From Methanococcoides sp. EBM-47 (GTDB taxonomy: Archaea; Halobacteriota; Methanosarcinia; Methanosarcinales; Methanosarcinaceae): DNA of 64,000 nucleotides. The DNA is taken from the NCBI GenBank assembly GCA_001896725.1, contig MPPA01000031.1:62001-126000 (forward strand). The letters run 5' to 3'. The notes under the pieces were generated by a model. It ran no database searches. It saw only the letters and a program-made list of their open reading frames with translations, and was not told the origin of the DNA. This document shows, piece by piece, positions 46,914-55,714 of the stretch. Numbering within the stretch: position 1 is the first letter of the stretch; each line of letters opens with the position of its first letter. The position numbers and the translations under genes were made by a program.

Positions 46914-48093
46914 TGCTTTTTCAGGTGCTTCCGGAGATATGATCCTTGGAACCCTTATTTCTCTAGGAGCCGATGGAGAAAGAATACGGCAGATCATAGA
47001 GTCGGCAGTTGATGTATCAGTAAGGATAGAGAAAGTGAAGAAAGGGGGAATCCATGCAGTGGATGTCCATATAGATGTAGAACATGAGGAACATGCGCGT
47101 CGTTATGAAGATCTTGTGGACATTGTGCAGAATGCAGGGTTATCTACAAAAGTTGAACATAGTGCTCTGGCAGTTTTCGGGATCATGGCCAAAGCTGAGT
47201 CAGAAGTGCACGGTGAATCCCTTAAAGATCTGCACTTCCATGAGGTAGGCCAGAACGATGCTTTAGCTGATGTCATAGGTTCATGTTTTGCGATGCATGA
47301 GATCGGTGCTGATGCAATATACTGCCTGCCCATTAATGCTGGAGGAGGAAGAGTTAAGGCTGCCCATGGTTCCATGCCTGTACCGGCTCCTGCCACCCTT
47401 GAGATCCTGCGATCCTCGGGACTGTCATTCTATGGTTCTGGAAACCGAGAACTCCTCACGCCCACGGGAGCCGCCATCCTAAGCCATTTTGCCAGACCGA
47501 TAGAAAATTATCCAAGTGGAAAGGTCCTTTCCATTGGGTACGGTGCAGGGGATGCTGATACAGATAGTCCAAATGTGCTGCGTAGCATTCTCATAGATAC
47601 GGATGATGATATCTCCAAAGATTCCATCGAGGTGCTGGAAACAAATGTGGACGATGTGACCGGGGAAGTGCTGGGTAACCTATTCGAAAAATTGTTGTCA
47701 ATGGGGGCAAAAGATGTTGCTATTGTCCCTGCGACCATGAAAAAAGGACGTACTGGACATATAATAAAAGTAATCACAAGATCCGAACACAGTGCTGTCA
47801 TTGCAAGAGAGATCATGAGAGAAACTGGTACTTTGGGAGTTCGTGTGATACCGACCAAACACCGTTATACTGCAGACAGACGCATAAACAGTGTACGAGT
47901 CATTATGTGGGGAAAAACATACGATATGCCCGTGAAAATATCCGAGGACCGTAATGGTGAGATCCTGCACATTTCTGCGGAGTATGAAGACTGCAAGCGA
48001 GTTGCTAAAGAATTAAATATACCTCTTAAGGACGTAATACGAAAAGTGGAAGAGCAAGCATGGAATGTCCATGGGCCCCATGATCGGTTCTGA
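46894..48093 (+). CDS. larC: nickel-pincer nucleotide nickel insertion protein
   Basis: LarC inserts nickel into the pincer nucleotide using CTP. I start at ATG 46894 (MRTMVFDAFSGASGDM), with GGAG 9 bases upstream inside larB, giving 399 residues. The N-terminal domain has FSGASGDMILG and the metal-type motif LHFHEVGQNDALADVIG near residue 110. The C-terminal domain starts near LETNVDDVTGEVLG (about 246). In Lactiplantibacillus plantarum larC is two frames joined by frameshifting; here it is one frame. LarE and LarA are not in the window. Confidence 0.94.
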   Translation: MRTMVFDAFSGASGDMILGTLISLGADGERIRQIIESAVDVSVRIEKVKKGGIHAVDVHIDVEHEEHARRYEDLVDIVQNAGLSTKVEHSALAVFGIMAKAESEVHGESLKDLHFHEVGQNDALADVIGSCFAMHEIGADAIYCLPINAGGGRVKAAHGSMPVPAPATLEILRSSGLSFYGSGNRELLTPTGAAILSHFARPIENYPSGKVLSIGYGAGDADTDSPNVLRSILIDTDDDISKDSIEVLETNVDDVTGEVLGNLFEKLLSMGAKDVAIVPATMKKGRTGHIIKVITRSEHSAVIAREIMRETGTLGVRVIPTKHRYTADRRINSVRVIMWGKTYDMPVKISEDRNGEILHISAEYEDCKRVAKELNIPLKDVIRKVEEQAWNVHGPHDRF

Positions 48094-48531
48094 TGCTGGT
48101 TGATAATTAAAATAATAAGATGGAATGGGTCTAATAAATTAACACATCTTCGATGGATTATTTCTGGAATTGTACAAGAAAAGAAGAGAATGCAAAAAAG
48201 TACATGGCCATATAAAAGATAATATGAACTTCGATATCAGAAGAATATGAATAGAGAACAAAGCTTTCTCTTCTTTGCTCAATTTTGTTTCTTATCAACT
48301 TTTGATGCTTACTGAATTATAAGTAAGGTCAAGCTTAGGAATTCGTTTGGTAGGTTATTCTAAAAGTGTACATCAGGTCAGAACAGGGATCAAAGGAGCT
48401 AATTAGATGGTCTCGATTGCTTTACATACTGAAATATCATTAACTATAAATAGAATAATATGAATAGGATTCTAGCTTTTAAATAATATTTTTAATACTG
48501 TTTCATGGTCTGTATAAAATAGGTGATTAAT
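48094..48531. other. intergenic region downstream of larC
   Basis: This 438-base AT-rich spacer has no gene I would call. An 18-codon frame at 48407-48463 (MVSIALHTEISL) has a good AAAGGAG site 8 bases upstream but no other support. AGGTGATT at 48521-48528 is the ribosome binding site of the next gene. Confidence 0.35.
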
Positions 48532-48933
48532 TTGAAAATAAGAATACTAAGTTCAAAAGAAGAAATAGACACCCTTCACCAAAATGAAGAAATGATACAT
48601 CTGGCTTTCAGGCCTTCAAATACAGATATTTTTTCAATCATCTCAAAATGCCCTAAACTTAAGGCTATCCACATGCCTACATCTTATAAGAAAACACTTT
48701 CCAAGTCATCTCTCATGTTCCTAGAAATGCAGAACATAAAAATCCTGGAAGGTGATGTGTGGGGACACAGAGAAGTAATAGAAGAATATTCTGAGATCTC
48801 ACAAAATGTTTATGATAAGATCCAGGAATATAAGGAAAAAGGGATGTCTGATGAAGAAGTATTAAAACAAATGAGATCAGAAACAAGCTTAAGTTCCGAT
48901 ATTCTTTCATTCCTCATCCGCAGAACTAAGTGA
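48532..48933 (+). CDS. DUF1699 family protein
   Basis: This 133-residue protein is a DUF1699 member, a family of Methanosarcinales with unknown role: KIRILSSKEEIDTL, IHLAFRPSNTDIFSII, SYKKTLSKSSLMFLEMQ and ILEGDVWGHR. The TTG start at 48532 is chosen because AGGTGATT lies a few bases upstream and the family begins with MKIR; the GTG at 48523 lies inside that site. The C-terminal EKGMSDEEVLKQMR followed by LSSDILSFLI looks like a helical DNA-binding or protein-binding segment. Confidence 0.87.
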   Translation: MKIRILSSKEEIDTLHQNEEMIHLAFRPSNTDIFSIISKCPKLKAIHMPTSYKKTLSKSSLMFLEMQNIKILEGDVWGHREVIEEYSEISQNVYDKIQEYKEKGMSDEEVLKQMRSETSLSSDILSFLIRRTK

Positions 48934-49146
48934 AGGAAAACCTTCTTTTTTCATTCACGGAATATCTTCCTGGTCTAAGGGTTTTTTGGCTTCTTTTGCC
49001 TTCGGGTGAATAATGTTAGTTTTAATAACTTTAAGAGTGTTTCCTCCCTTTTTTATTATTCCTTGTATTTGTAGATATGCTGAACACTAATTTCATATAG
49101 GGATAAGATAATAAGTTACAATATAAATGATATGGAGTGGTGAATA

Positions 49147-49398
49147 ATGGTTAAAGTCACACTGGTTACTGCCCAATGGTGTCATTTTTGCCCGACAGCA
49201 AAGAAACTCTGGAGAGAGCTCAAAGAAAAATATGATTTCGAATATGTTGAAGTCGATTATGATTCTCCGGAAGGTGAAAAGCTTATAGAGGAGTTTTCCA
49301 TAGTATCTGTTCCCACGACCATAATCGATGATAAGATCGTTTTTGTGGGAGTGCCGGATAAGAACCAGGCTAGTAAGAACCTGGAAAAAGCAGTTTAA
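49147..49398 (+). CDS. small thioredoxin/glutaredoxin-like protein
   Basis: This 83-residue protein has the redox motif CHFC at residues 12-15 (AQWCHFCPTAKK) and the cis-proline loop SVPTTIIDD near 53. It is the short thioredoxin type common in methanogens. The thioredoxin reductase gene follows 20 bases later, so the pair forms an electron-transfer module for disulfide reduction in the cytoplasm. Confidence 0.93.
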   Translation: MVKVTLVTAQWCHFCPTAKKLWRELKEKYDFEYVEVDYDSPEGEKLIEEFSIVSVPTTIIDDKIVFVGVPDKNQASKNLEKAV

Positions 49399-49418
49399 TT
49401 AAAAATCGGGTTATTTAC

Positions 49419-50333
49419 ATGTATGACTTGATCATAATAGGTGGAGGGCCAGCCGGGCTTACCGCAGGAATATATGCGATCCGATACGGTATGGACACTG
49501 TAGTGCTTGAGAAGAACGTATTGCCCGGGCAAATAGCAGCAACAGACCTAGTAGAGAACTATACTGGCTTCACAGCTATCTCCGGACCCGAACTCATGCA
49601 GCGGTTCAAAGAACATGCAGAGACCGTAGGAGTAACGATCGAGTCTGCTGAGGTGTCCTCGATCATTTCTGAGGGTGACAGAAAGGTGGTAGTGACAGAT
49701 ATTGGTGTCCTTGAATCAAAAACTGTTATCGTTGCCACAGGCGCCAACCCAAAGAAACTGGGTATCCCAGGTGAGAAAGAGCTTATAGGCAAGGGTGTTT
49801 CGTATTGTGCTACTTGTGATGCACCGTTCTACAAAGGAAAGGATGTTATTGTGGTAGGCGGTGGAGAATCTGCACTTACAGATGCACTTATCCTTTCCAA
49901 TGTCGCAAATAAAATATACATTGTACACAGAAGGGATAAGCTGCGTGCTTCTAAGATATTACAGGAAAGAATATCCAAAAAGTCAAATATTGAGATCATT
50001 TGGGATACTGTTCCTGAAGAGATACAAGGAAAGACTGGTGTTGAGAACGTAATGCTACGGAACCTCAAGACCGGAGACATCTTTGCACTGCAAGTGGACG
50101 GTGTTTTTGTCTGTATTGGCATTCGTCCCAGTACAGAGTTCATAGATGTAAAAAAGAATAGTTCAGGTTTCATATTGACAAATGAAAAACTGGAAACTTC
50201 TATACCAGGTATCTATGCAGCTGGGGACTGCAGGGACACTTCTATCTGGCAAGTGGTCACTGCAGTTGCCGATGGGGCAATAGCTGCGGTTTCCGCACAT
50301 GAGTATATCCTGGACCATGAACTTGAACAATGA
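49419..50333 (+). CDS. trxB: thioredoxin reductase
   Basis: This 304-residue flavoprotein has the FAD loop IIGGGPAGLTAG (6-17), the redox-active CATC at 130-133, a second dinucleotide loop VVGGGESALTDA (145-156) and IVHRRDKLRAS (168-178). The HRR..R arginines are the kind that bind the NADPH phosphate, which favours NADPH over F420H2. The C-terminal GIYAAGDCRD is typical. It follows the thioredoxin gene in one operon. Confidence 0.95.
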   Translation: MYDLIIIGGGPAGLTAGIYAIRYGMDTVVLEKNVLPGQIAATDLVENYTGFTAISGPELMQRFKEHAETVGVTIESAEVSSIISEGDRKVVVTDIGVLESKTVIVATGANPKKLGIPGEKELIGKGVSYCATCDAPFYKGKDVIVVGGGESALTDALILSNVANKIYIVHRRDKLRASKILQERISKKSNIEIIWDTVPEEIQGKTGVENVMLRNLKTGDIFALQVDGVFVCIGIRPSTEFIDVKKNSSGFILTNEKLETSIPGIYAAGDCRDTSIWQVVTAVADGAIAAVSAHEYILDHELEQ

Positions 50334-50369
50334 ATCTTTATAAATTAAATAACGAAAGGAGAAATTAAC

Positions 50370-50789
50370 ATGAATTGCAATATAAGATCCGATGGTACAC
50401 CCTGCCTGCAGATATGTAGAGATTCAACAGCGGATGATCTCCAACCCATAGCAGAGGCTATACATGCTTTACTTGGTATACCAGTTACTATTAGAAGCCT
50501 CACCAATCATGGGATCCGTATGGAAAGGGGTGAAATAGTGGATAAGGATTATACAGGGCCTGTATTGGAAGATGTTCTAAGGACAAATAAGACCATTCAT
50601 GTAATGCCTACCGAAGGGCCATACAAAGGAAAGGCTGTTGTAGTGGCACCTATACGCACTTCAACTGGAAGTGTGATAGGTGCTGTAGGTGTGGTGGATC
50701 TGGTTGCCGCTCTTGATATAGTATCCATGTTCAAGGAATACCCAGATATTGTTGATGAGGTAGAGGCATCTAAAAAGAAGCTGCTGTAA
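50370..50789 (+). CDS. DUF2111 family protein
   Basis: This 139-residue protein is a DUF2111 member, a methanogen family proposed to have a small sensor-like fold. Signatures are DSTADDLQPIAEAIHALLGIPVT, DKDYTGPVLEDVL and VVVAPIRTSTGSVIGAVGVVDL. The last part resembles GAF/PAS-type small-molecule sensors. It follows trxB by 36 bases and has AAAGGAG before its ATG. Confidence 0.88.
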   Translation: MNCNIRSDGTPCLQICRDSTADDLQPIAEAIHALLGIPVTIRSLTNHGIRMERGEIVDKDYTGPVLEDVLRTNKTIHVMPTEGPYKGKAVVVAPIRTSTGSVIGAVGVVDLVAALDIVSMFKEYPDIVDEVEASKKKLL

Positions 50790-50803
50790 TACCTGCAGCC
50801 CTG

Positions 50804-51013
50804 TCATATCCTTTTTACTTGCTGGTATTTGATGTACTTTAGAATAACAATAGTTACTATAGAGACTGCAATGGAAGTAAGTATGACGAATATAAGATTT
50901 CCGGCATCTGCAAACTTCAGCATCAAGTAGAAAAGCAAGGCACATATAGCAAATCCAGCGATCAAGACCGCAATGAACTTTAACGTAAAGAGAGATTCCT
51001 GTGTTCTTTCCAT
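50804..51013 (-). CDS. small two-helix membrane protein
   Basis: This 69-residue protein has two hydrophobic helices, FIAVLIAGFAICALLFYLML and LIFVILTSIAVSIVTIVIL, and a basic tail. I start at ATG 51013 (MERTQES); an in-frame ATG at 51034 is possible. It converges on DUF2111 and is divergent from the regulator at 51219, with the palindromic operator between them. No family recognised. Confidence 0.6.
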   Translation of the reverse strand: MERTQESLFTLKFIAVLIAGFAICALLFYLMLKFADAGNLIFVILTSIAVSIVTIVILKYIKYQQVKRI

Positions 51014-51106
51014 GTGCCTTTGACAGACGGTCATTCTTTTTAAACTTTATGTTATAATTTGTTCATGTTATTTTCAGTATATAGGTCCCAGAAGTATTTT
51101 TTAATT

Positions 51107-51127
51107 TGAACCGATCCAATCGGTTCA
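51107..51127. promoter_or_regulatory. palindromic operator upstream of the TATA box of the regulator gene
   Basis: Perfect nine-base arms TGAACCGAT and ATCGGTTCA are separated by CCA. The palindrome ends 4 bases before a TATA box (TTTATATATTTTT near 51132-51144), the usual position of an archaeal activator site, or of a repressor that blocks the TFB contact. It sits in the divergent spacer of the regulator gene, so self-regulation is likely. Confidence 0.7.
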
Positions 51128-51218
51128 TTTAGTTTATATATTTTTGCTTACATCTTTTATACATTAATGTTAAGTGTTGCTTGATGAACAATGTTTTGCT
51201 TTTTAGGAGATGGTGCAA

Positions 51219-52004
51219 ATGAAAAAATCATTGCTCAATGTATTATTTGCTTCCGATAAGAGAAAGGAAGTTCTTCTGTTATTACAGAACGGAGCACAGG
51301 AAATGGAAAACATCCTCAGGTTCCTTGATACCACCAGACAGGCATTACTTCCACAGATGAAGATCCTAGAAGAGCATTATCTTGTTTTTCACTATGATGA
51401 TACTTACGAATTGACAACCATTGGAAAGCTTATAATTGATGAAGTGGTCCCATTATTGAGCATCATTGAGTTTTTCGATAACGATATTGATTATTGGGGA
51501 ACACATAAAATAGATTTTATCCCACCTAACCTTTTGCAAAATATAGAAAAACTTAGAAAATATAAGGTTATAGATCCTCCTTTTACAGATATATATAAAC
51601 TCAATGATGAAATCCTGAAAACGTCCCCCATTTCAAAATTACATTATGGGATCGTGACATATTATCATCCTTTGTTTTGTCAGTTCCTATCAAATATGAT
51701 CTCAAACAATGTAAATGTGTATATGATAATGCCTCAATCTGCAATTCACGGGTTTATAACTGAAAATTCCGTTCAGCTCGAAAAACTCATGAAAAGTGGT
51801 TTATTCCACTTTTTTGTATATCATGGAAATCTAAGCTTTGTAGGTCTTGCATGTAATGACCATTACTTTATGATGAGATTGTTAAAAAGCAATGGTGAAT
51901 ATGATACTAAATATATCCTCTCTGATGATAAAGAGGCGTTAAAGTGGGGGAAAAAACTTTTTGAACATTACTTGAAGGACTCTGCACCAATAACGCAAAT
52001 TTAG
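51219..52004 (+). CDS. winged-helix transcriptional regulator (DUF1724/FilR1-Msr type)
   Basis: This 261-residue protein has an N-terminal winged helix (KRKEVLLLLQNGAQEMENIL ... QALLPQMKILEEHYLV) and a C-terminal FilR1-like (DUF1724) sensor domain from about residue 85. In Methanosarcina, proteins of this build (Msr) control methanol methyltransferase genes, and FilR1 controls filament formation in Methanosaeta. No methyltransferase gene is nearby. ATG 51219 is chosen because AGGAG lies 9 bases upstream. A perfect palindrome lies upstream of its TATA box. Confidence 0.88.
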   Translation: MKKSLLNVLFASDKRKEVLLLLQNGAQEMENILRFLDTTRQALLPQMKILEEHYLVFHYDDTYELTTIGKLIIDEVVPLLSIIEFFDNDIDYWGTHKIDFIPPNLLQNIEKLRKYKVIDPPFTDIYKLNDEILKTSPISKLHYGIVTYYHPLFCQFLSNMISNNVNVYMIMPQSAIHGFITENSVQLEKLMKSGLFHFFVYHGNLSFVGLACNDHYFMMRLLKSNGEYDTKYILSDDKEALKWGKKLFEHYLKDSAPITQI

Positions 52005-52214
52005 CTGCAACTTAAAAACCCATTTTTTTCCTGATATTATGAGAACATTCCTTGGATCCTAATCCTATACACCTATCTGTTCAATATTGTGGAAATTTAA
52101 ATTAATTATATTATGGAAAAAATATAAAGAGAACATTTAATTTGCAAAAGTTTTGATGAAGTTTTTCAGACAGCAGATCACAGAACCAGTAAGTGAATTC
52201 CAGCAGATCCTGCT

Positions 52215-52943
52215 TCATGATTTTATACAATTGGTATGGATCTGATGTAAATGGTCCGAAAGTATTACTTTCACCCTGCTGTTCATTTCTTCAATGATGG
52301 CAGCAGGCAGATCTATTACTTTTTCAACGGCGTCAATGATAACTCCGTCTGCAGTGGCTATCACGTATCCGGAACCTGCGTACTTGAGATCAAAATCAAC
52401 ATGTGCAGAGGTTAAAACCTCTCCACGCAATGATGATGAAACCAGTTCCTGCCTTATCAAAGCAGCAAGCTCTCCGCTTTTGCCCATCTGAGAATCCAGC
52501 AGGACCTTCACATAGAGAACGCTGCTTTTGGAAAGTATGCTGCACATATATTTTAGAGCTTTGTGTGTAATGTCAGTATTCTTATGGGATCTGAAAATCC
52601 CTCTTGTATCCCGGACAAAACCATCATCGCATAGCCACAATGTGTGATCTTCCAGCATACTTTCTATTGTTATGAGCACATTATAGCCGTCTACCAGGAC
52701 CATCTTACCTGATATTTCCTTCAAAGTAAGTTTTTTCCTGTTACGTGTAACAGCTGTTTTAGGAGGTACTATCACTCTGGTGAGAATATGCCTCTCGTTC
52801 CCGTCAAGATTATAGCGGTCACCAACAAATCTAATTGATGAGGTTTTAGGGTATCCTCTTTCTAGCAGATATCGGATGTCTCTGGCAGGAAAGGATAATT
52901 TATCGTTAGTGGAACTTGCAGCTTCTTTTAGAGTAGTTGGCAT
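52215..52943 (-). CDS. DUF434/DUF5616 family protein
   Basis: This 242-residue protein matches the COG2454 family: an N-terminal DUF434 region (DIRYLLERGYPKTSSIRFVG, then NERHILTRVI) and a C-terminal NYN/PIN-like part with MVLVDGYNVLITIES, where the acidic residues could bind a metal, and LLDSQMGKSGELAALI. This fold suggests a nuclease, but no activity is known. ATG 52943 is preferred to TTG 52946. It stands alone. Confidence 0.87.
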   Translation of the reverse strand: MPTTLKEAASSTNDKLSFPARDIRYLLERGYPKTSSIRFVGDRYNLDGNERHILTRVIVPPKTAVTRNRKKLTLKEISGKMVLVDGYNVLITIESMLEDHTLWLCDDGFVRDTRGIFRSHKNTDITHKALKYMCSILSKSSVLYVKVLLDSQMGKSGELAALIRQELVSSSLRGEVLTSAHVDFDLKYAGSGYVIATADGVIIDAVEKVIDLPAAIIEEMNSRVKVILSDHLHQIHTNCIKS

Positions 52944-53151
52944 CAAAGGTTTTTAGGTCTGTTTATTATAAGTATCTGGCCGGGAAGTTAATAATAGACA
53001 ATTATATATAGATTAAATATTATCATATTAATATTATATTATTACATTTCAAACGTACGGTAACATATGGGTCTTAAAATGATCTTTAGGGTCTTTATGG
53101 AAAACGAAGTAAAAACTGACATATCCATTCAATATTTATTAAGGGGATATA

Positions 53152-54438
53152 ATGGAAGGCGAAAAAAGATCTACGATCCTTGTTGTGGATGATGAGGAGA
53201 TCAACATCAATCTGCTAGAAGGATACCTTATGCATGACTATGATATCATTCCAGCCCGCACAGGCAGTGAAGCCTTGAAGATCATAAAACAAAAAGTACC
53301 GGACCTTGTGCTTCTTGATGTGATGATGCCAGATATGAACGGCTATGATGTATGCGACAAACTCAAAAATTCACCTGAAACCCAATTCATTCCAATTGTA
53401 ATGGTGACCGCCTTATCAAGTAAAGAAGACCGTATCCAGGGTATTAGTGCAGGAGCAGATGATTTTCTGACCAAGCCAATCGATCGGCTCGAACTGAAAA
53501 CCCGTGTAAGTTCTCTTTTGAGGATCAAACACCTCCATGATAGCTTGATAGAAGAGAAAAAACAGTTGAAAAAGGCAAATGAACACCTGTACAATCTTAT
53601 GAAGGCTTCTCCCATAGCTACTCTTACAGTAGATTCCGACCAGAACATTCTCACCCAGAACCTGAGCGCTATGCACCTTTTAGGATATGGAATGGATGAA
53701 CTGATCGGATCTTCCATAACTACCATTACAGAAGGTAAGCAACTTGAGTTTACAGATAAGAAAGACTATGAGATCTGTTTCCTTAAGAAGAACAAAGAGA
53801 AAACCCCCATGAACGTTTCAACTTCTGTAGCAGAAGATAATGGGAGTAGGATCATGATCATAACTCTTCAGGACCGTTCTGAACTTAGAGGTCTCTTCAT
53901 CACGCCAGTAAAGGAGGAACTTGCAGAAAAGACTTCCTATGATACTGTTTTTCTTGAAAACGGCTTTATTTATCTTATGCCTGAACACGAATCGGCAGAT
54001 GGCTATAAAATATTTACAAATCTTGTAAAGAGTGGTACCCCTGGTTTATGTATCACCCGCCAGAACCCTGAAAAGATCAGGGATATATATCATCTTACCA
54101 AAACCCCCATGATATGGTTGACCAAGAACAAGATCCCTGGCCAGCAGGTGATCGATCCATCAGAATTGTTTAAAATATTTCCAACAATATTTGATTTTAT
54201 CAATAAGGTAAGTGATGGTGTCATTCTTTTGGACGGGCTTGAATTCTTATATCTCTTTAACGATGTACGTTCCGTGGTAAAGCTCATGGAACAAACCAAT
54301 GATGCTATTATGGCATCTTCATCAAGAATGATATTGCAGCTTGACCCAGAGATACTCGATAGAAAAGAATATCACCTGTTGAAAAGATGGATGAAACTGT
54401 TGCCTTTGGAGGCCAATGGTCTCGAACAGGTACCATAA
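53152..54438 (+). CDS. response regulator with PAS and DUF835 domains
   Basis: This 428-residue protein has a receiver domain (acidic pair D13-D14, phosphorylated Asp56 in LLDVMMPDMNG, Lys108 in LTKPI), a coiled linker, a PAS domain at about 144-245, and a DUF835 domain at about 290-420 (YKIFTNLVKSGTPGLCITR ... FDFINKVSDGVILLDGLEF). DUF835 is an archaeal domain related to the KaiC/RecA-like fold without a P-loop. The KaiC-like ATPase gene follows 75 bases later; together they look like a signalling unit with a protein output and not a DNA-binding one. Confidence 0.9.
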   Translation: MEGEKRSTILVVDDEEININLLEGYLMHDYDIIPARTGSEALKIIKQKVPDLVLLDVMMPDMNGYDVCDKLKNSPETQFIPIVMVTALSSKEDRIQGISAGADDFLTKPIDRLELKTRVSSLLRIKHLHDSLIEEKKQLKKANEHLYNLMKASPIATLTVDSDQNILTQNLSAMHLLGYGMDELIGSSITTITEGKQLEFTDKKDYEICFLKKNKEKTPMNVSTSVAEDNGSRIMIITLQDRSELRGLFITPVKEELAEKTSYDTVFLENGFIYLMPEHESADGYKIFTNLVKSGTPGLCITRQNPEKIRDIYHLTKTPMIWLTKNKIPGQQVIDPSELFKIFPTIFDFINKVSDGVILLDGLEFLYLFNDVRSVVKLMEQTNDAIMASSSRMILQLDPEILDRKEYHLLKRWMKLLPLEANGLEQVP

Positions 54439-54513
54439 TTATATATACATGCGCCCTACAATGGACGTTGACTAAAATCATCCATTTTACAATGTTCAAA
54501 GTTTGATGATAAT

Positions 54514-55233
54514 ATGAGGTTCATAGATACTATAGATGGTCTTAATGAAGTGTTCGAGACCGATATCCCCAAGGACTTCATGATACTTATAAAGGGTGCG
54601 GCAGGTACCCTTAAATCAGGTTTTACTTTTCAGATGCTTACTAATTATCTTGACAGTTCAGGTGAATATGGCCTCTACATCACCCTTGAGCAAAGCAGGG
54701 AGAACCATATTAAGAACATGCAAAGTATGGGCATTTCTGTATCCAAACGTCTGCATATAAGCGATTTTAGTGATTACAGGGTTCAATATGATGATTTTTC
54801 CGATGATCTTATCGACCTGCTGCAGGAAAATATAATAGAGTTCAAAGAAAAAATTGGGGATAAATGTACCTGTGTGGCTCTCGATTCTCTGGGTGCCTTG
54901 TATTCTTTGCTGGATATAGAGCGGATCAATCTGAGAAAACGTCTGTACAGGTTCCTTGAGATCCTGCGCAGAGAAAACATTACTATGTTCCTTATACTAG
55001 AAACAGAAACTGATCATAGTATGGAAGGATCAGAGACAGGTACAGAAGGCTTCCTTGCCGATGGTATCATCGAACTGGGACTTCATTTTCAAGGAAATAC
55101 TGCCAATCGTTATTTACGAGTAAGAAAGATGAGGGCTACTGCCCATAGTATGGAACCTTGGATCCTCACTGTTGCAGGTAATGGGCTTAAGGTCTACAAA
55201 GGCACTTTCAGTATATCTCCATGCCTGGACTGA
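54514..55233 (+). CDS. KaiC-like RecA-superfamily ATPase (single domain)
   Basis: This 239-residue protein has one RecA-like domain: Walker A GAAGTLKS at residues 28-35, a strand-end ITLEQSRE near 56-63 and Walker B-like VALDSLGAL near 120. Known KaiC-like proteins in methanogens often sit beside histidine kinases and DUF835 proteins and are thought to be ATP-driven signal switches. It probably acts with the REC-PAS-DUF835 protein upstream. The third position of the P-loop is unusual (GAAGTLKS versus GxxGxGKS), with leucine in place of glycine. Confidence 0.85.
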   Translation: MRFIDTIDGLNEVFETDIPKDFMILIKGAAGTLKSGFTFQMLTNYLDSSGEYGLYITLEQSRENHIKNMQSMGISVSKRLHISDFSDYRVQYDDFSDDLIDLLQENIIEFKEKIGDKCTCVALDSLGALYSLLDIERINLRKRLYRFLEILRRENITMFLILETETDHSMEGSETGTEGFLADGIIELGLHFQGNTANRYLRVRKMRATAHSMEPWILTVAGNGLKVYKGTFSISPCLD

Positions 55234-55301
55234 AAAGCTAAGTAAATATATATTCTTGTAACAGTAAATTGTAACAGTAAAAGTTGATCATGGAGATTTT
55301 T

Positions 55302-55696
55302 ATGATAGCTGTTACTGGAGTTCTCCCACATATAGAGTTACAGTTTTTCATACTGTTATTGTTGATATTCTCTTCATATATGGCTCACTCTAAAAAAATA
55401 AAGGTCCATTGCAGTTTAATGGGTACAGCCCTTATTCTAAGCTGGTCACCATTGTATTTGTGATGCTCCCTACTTTTTCAGCCCTTTCTGAGATGCAGAT
55501 AAGTGGTCAATTACTGCTTGGATTGTGGGTACATCACATAGCAGGTATTTTAGTGGTGTTGCTGGTGATCTATATCGATCTAGCTGTAAAAGGCTCAGTG
55601 CATTTTCTGGGAGAGCCTTACAAGTTGATGAGGCCTGTGGCATTGCTATGGTTCCTGGCCTTGTCTGGCGGGATACATATCTATCTTAGTTTATAA
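55302..55696 (+). pseudogene. DUF420-like membrane protein gene with a frameshift
   Basis: A frame starting at ATG 55302 (GGAG 9 bases upstream) encodes MIAVTGVLPHIELQFFILLL...KIKVHCSLMGTALILS, then stops early. The next frame continues directly as LVTIVFVMLPTF...LWVHHIAGILVVLLVIY...LSGGIHIYLSL to 55696. Joined near 55437-55443 they make one protein of about 130 residues with four membrane helices, like the DUF420 family (helices with conserved histidines). One base appears to be missing. It is either a true mutation or a sequencing error. The downstream part alone has no good start. Confidence 0.75.
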
Positions 55697-55714
55697 ATGA
55701 ACACAGATGTCGTT

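Noticed and set aside
48407-48463. 18-codon frame with a good AAAGGAG site before DUF1699
   Set aside because: Too short and without a membrane or other design; kept only as a note in the spacer entry.
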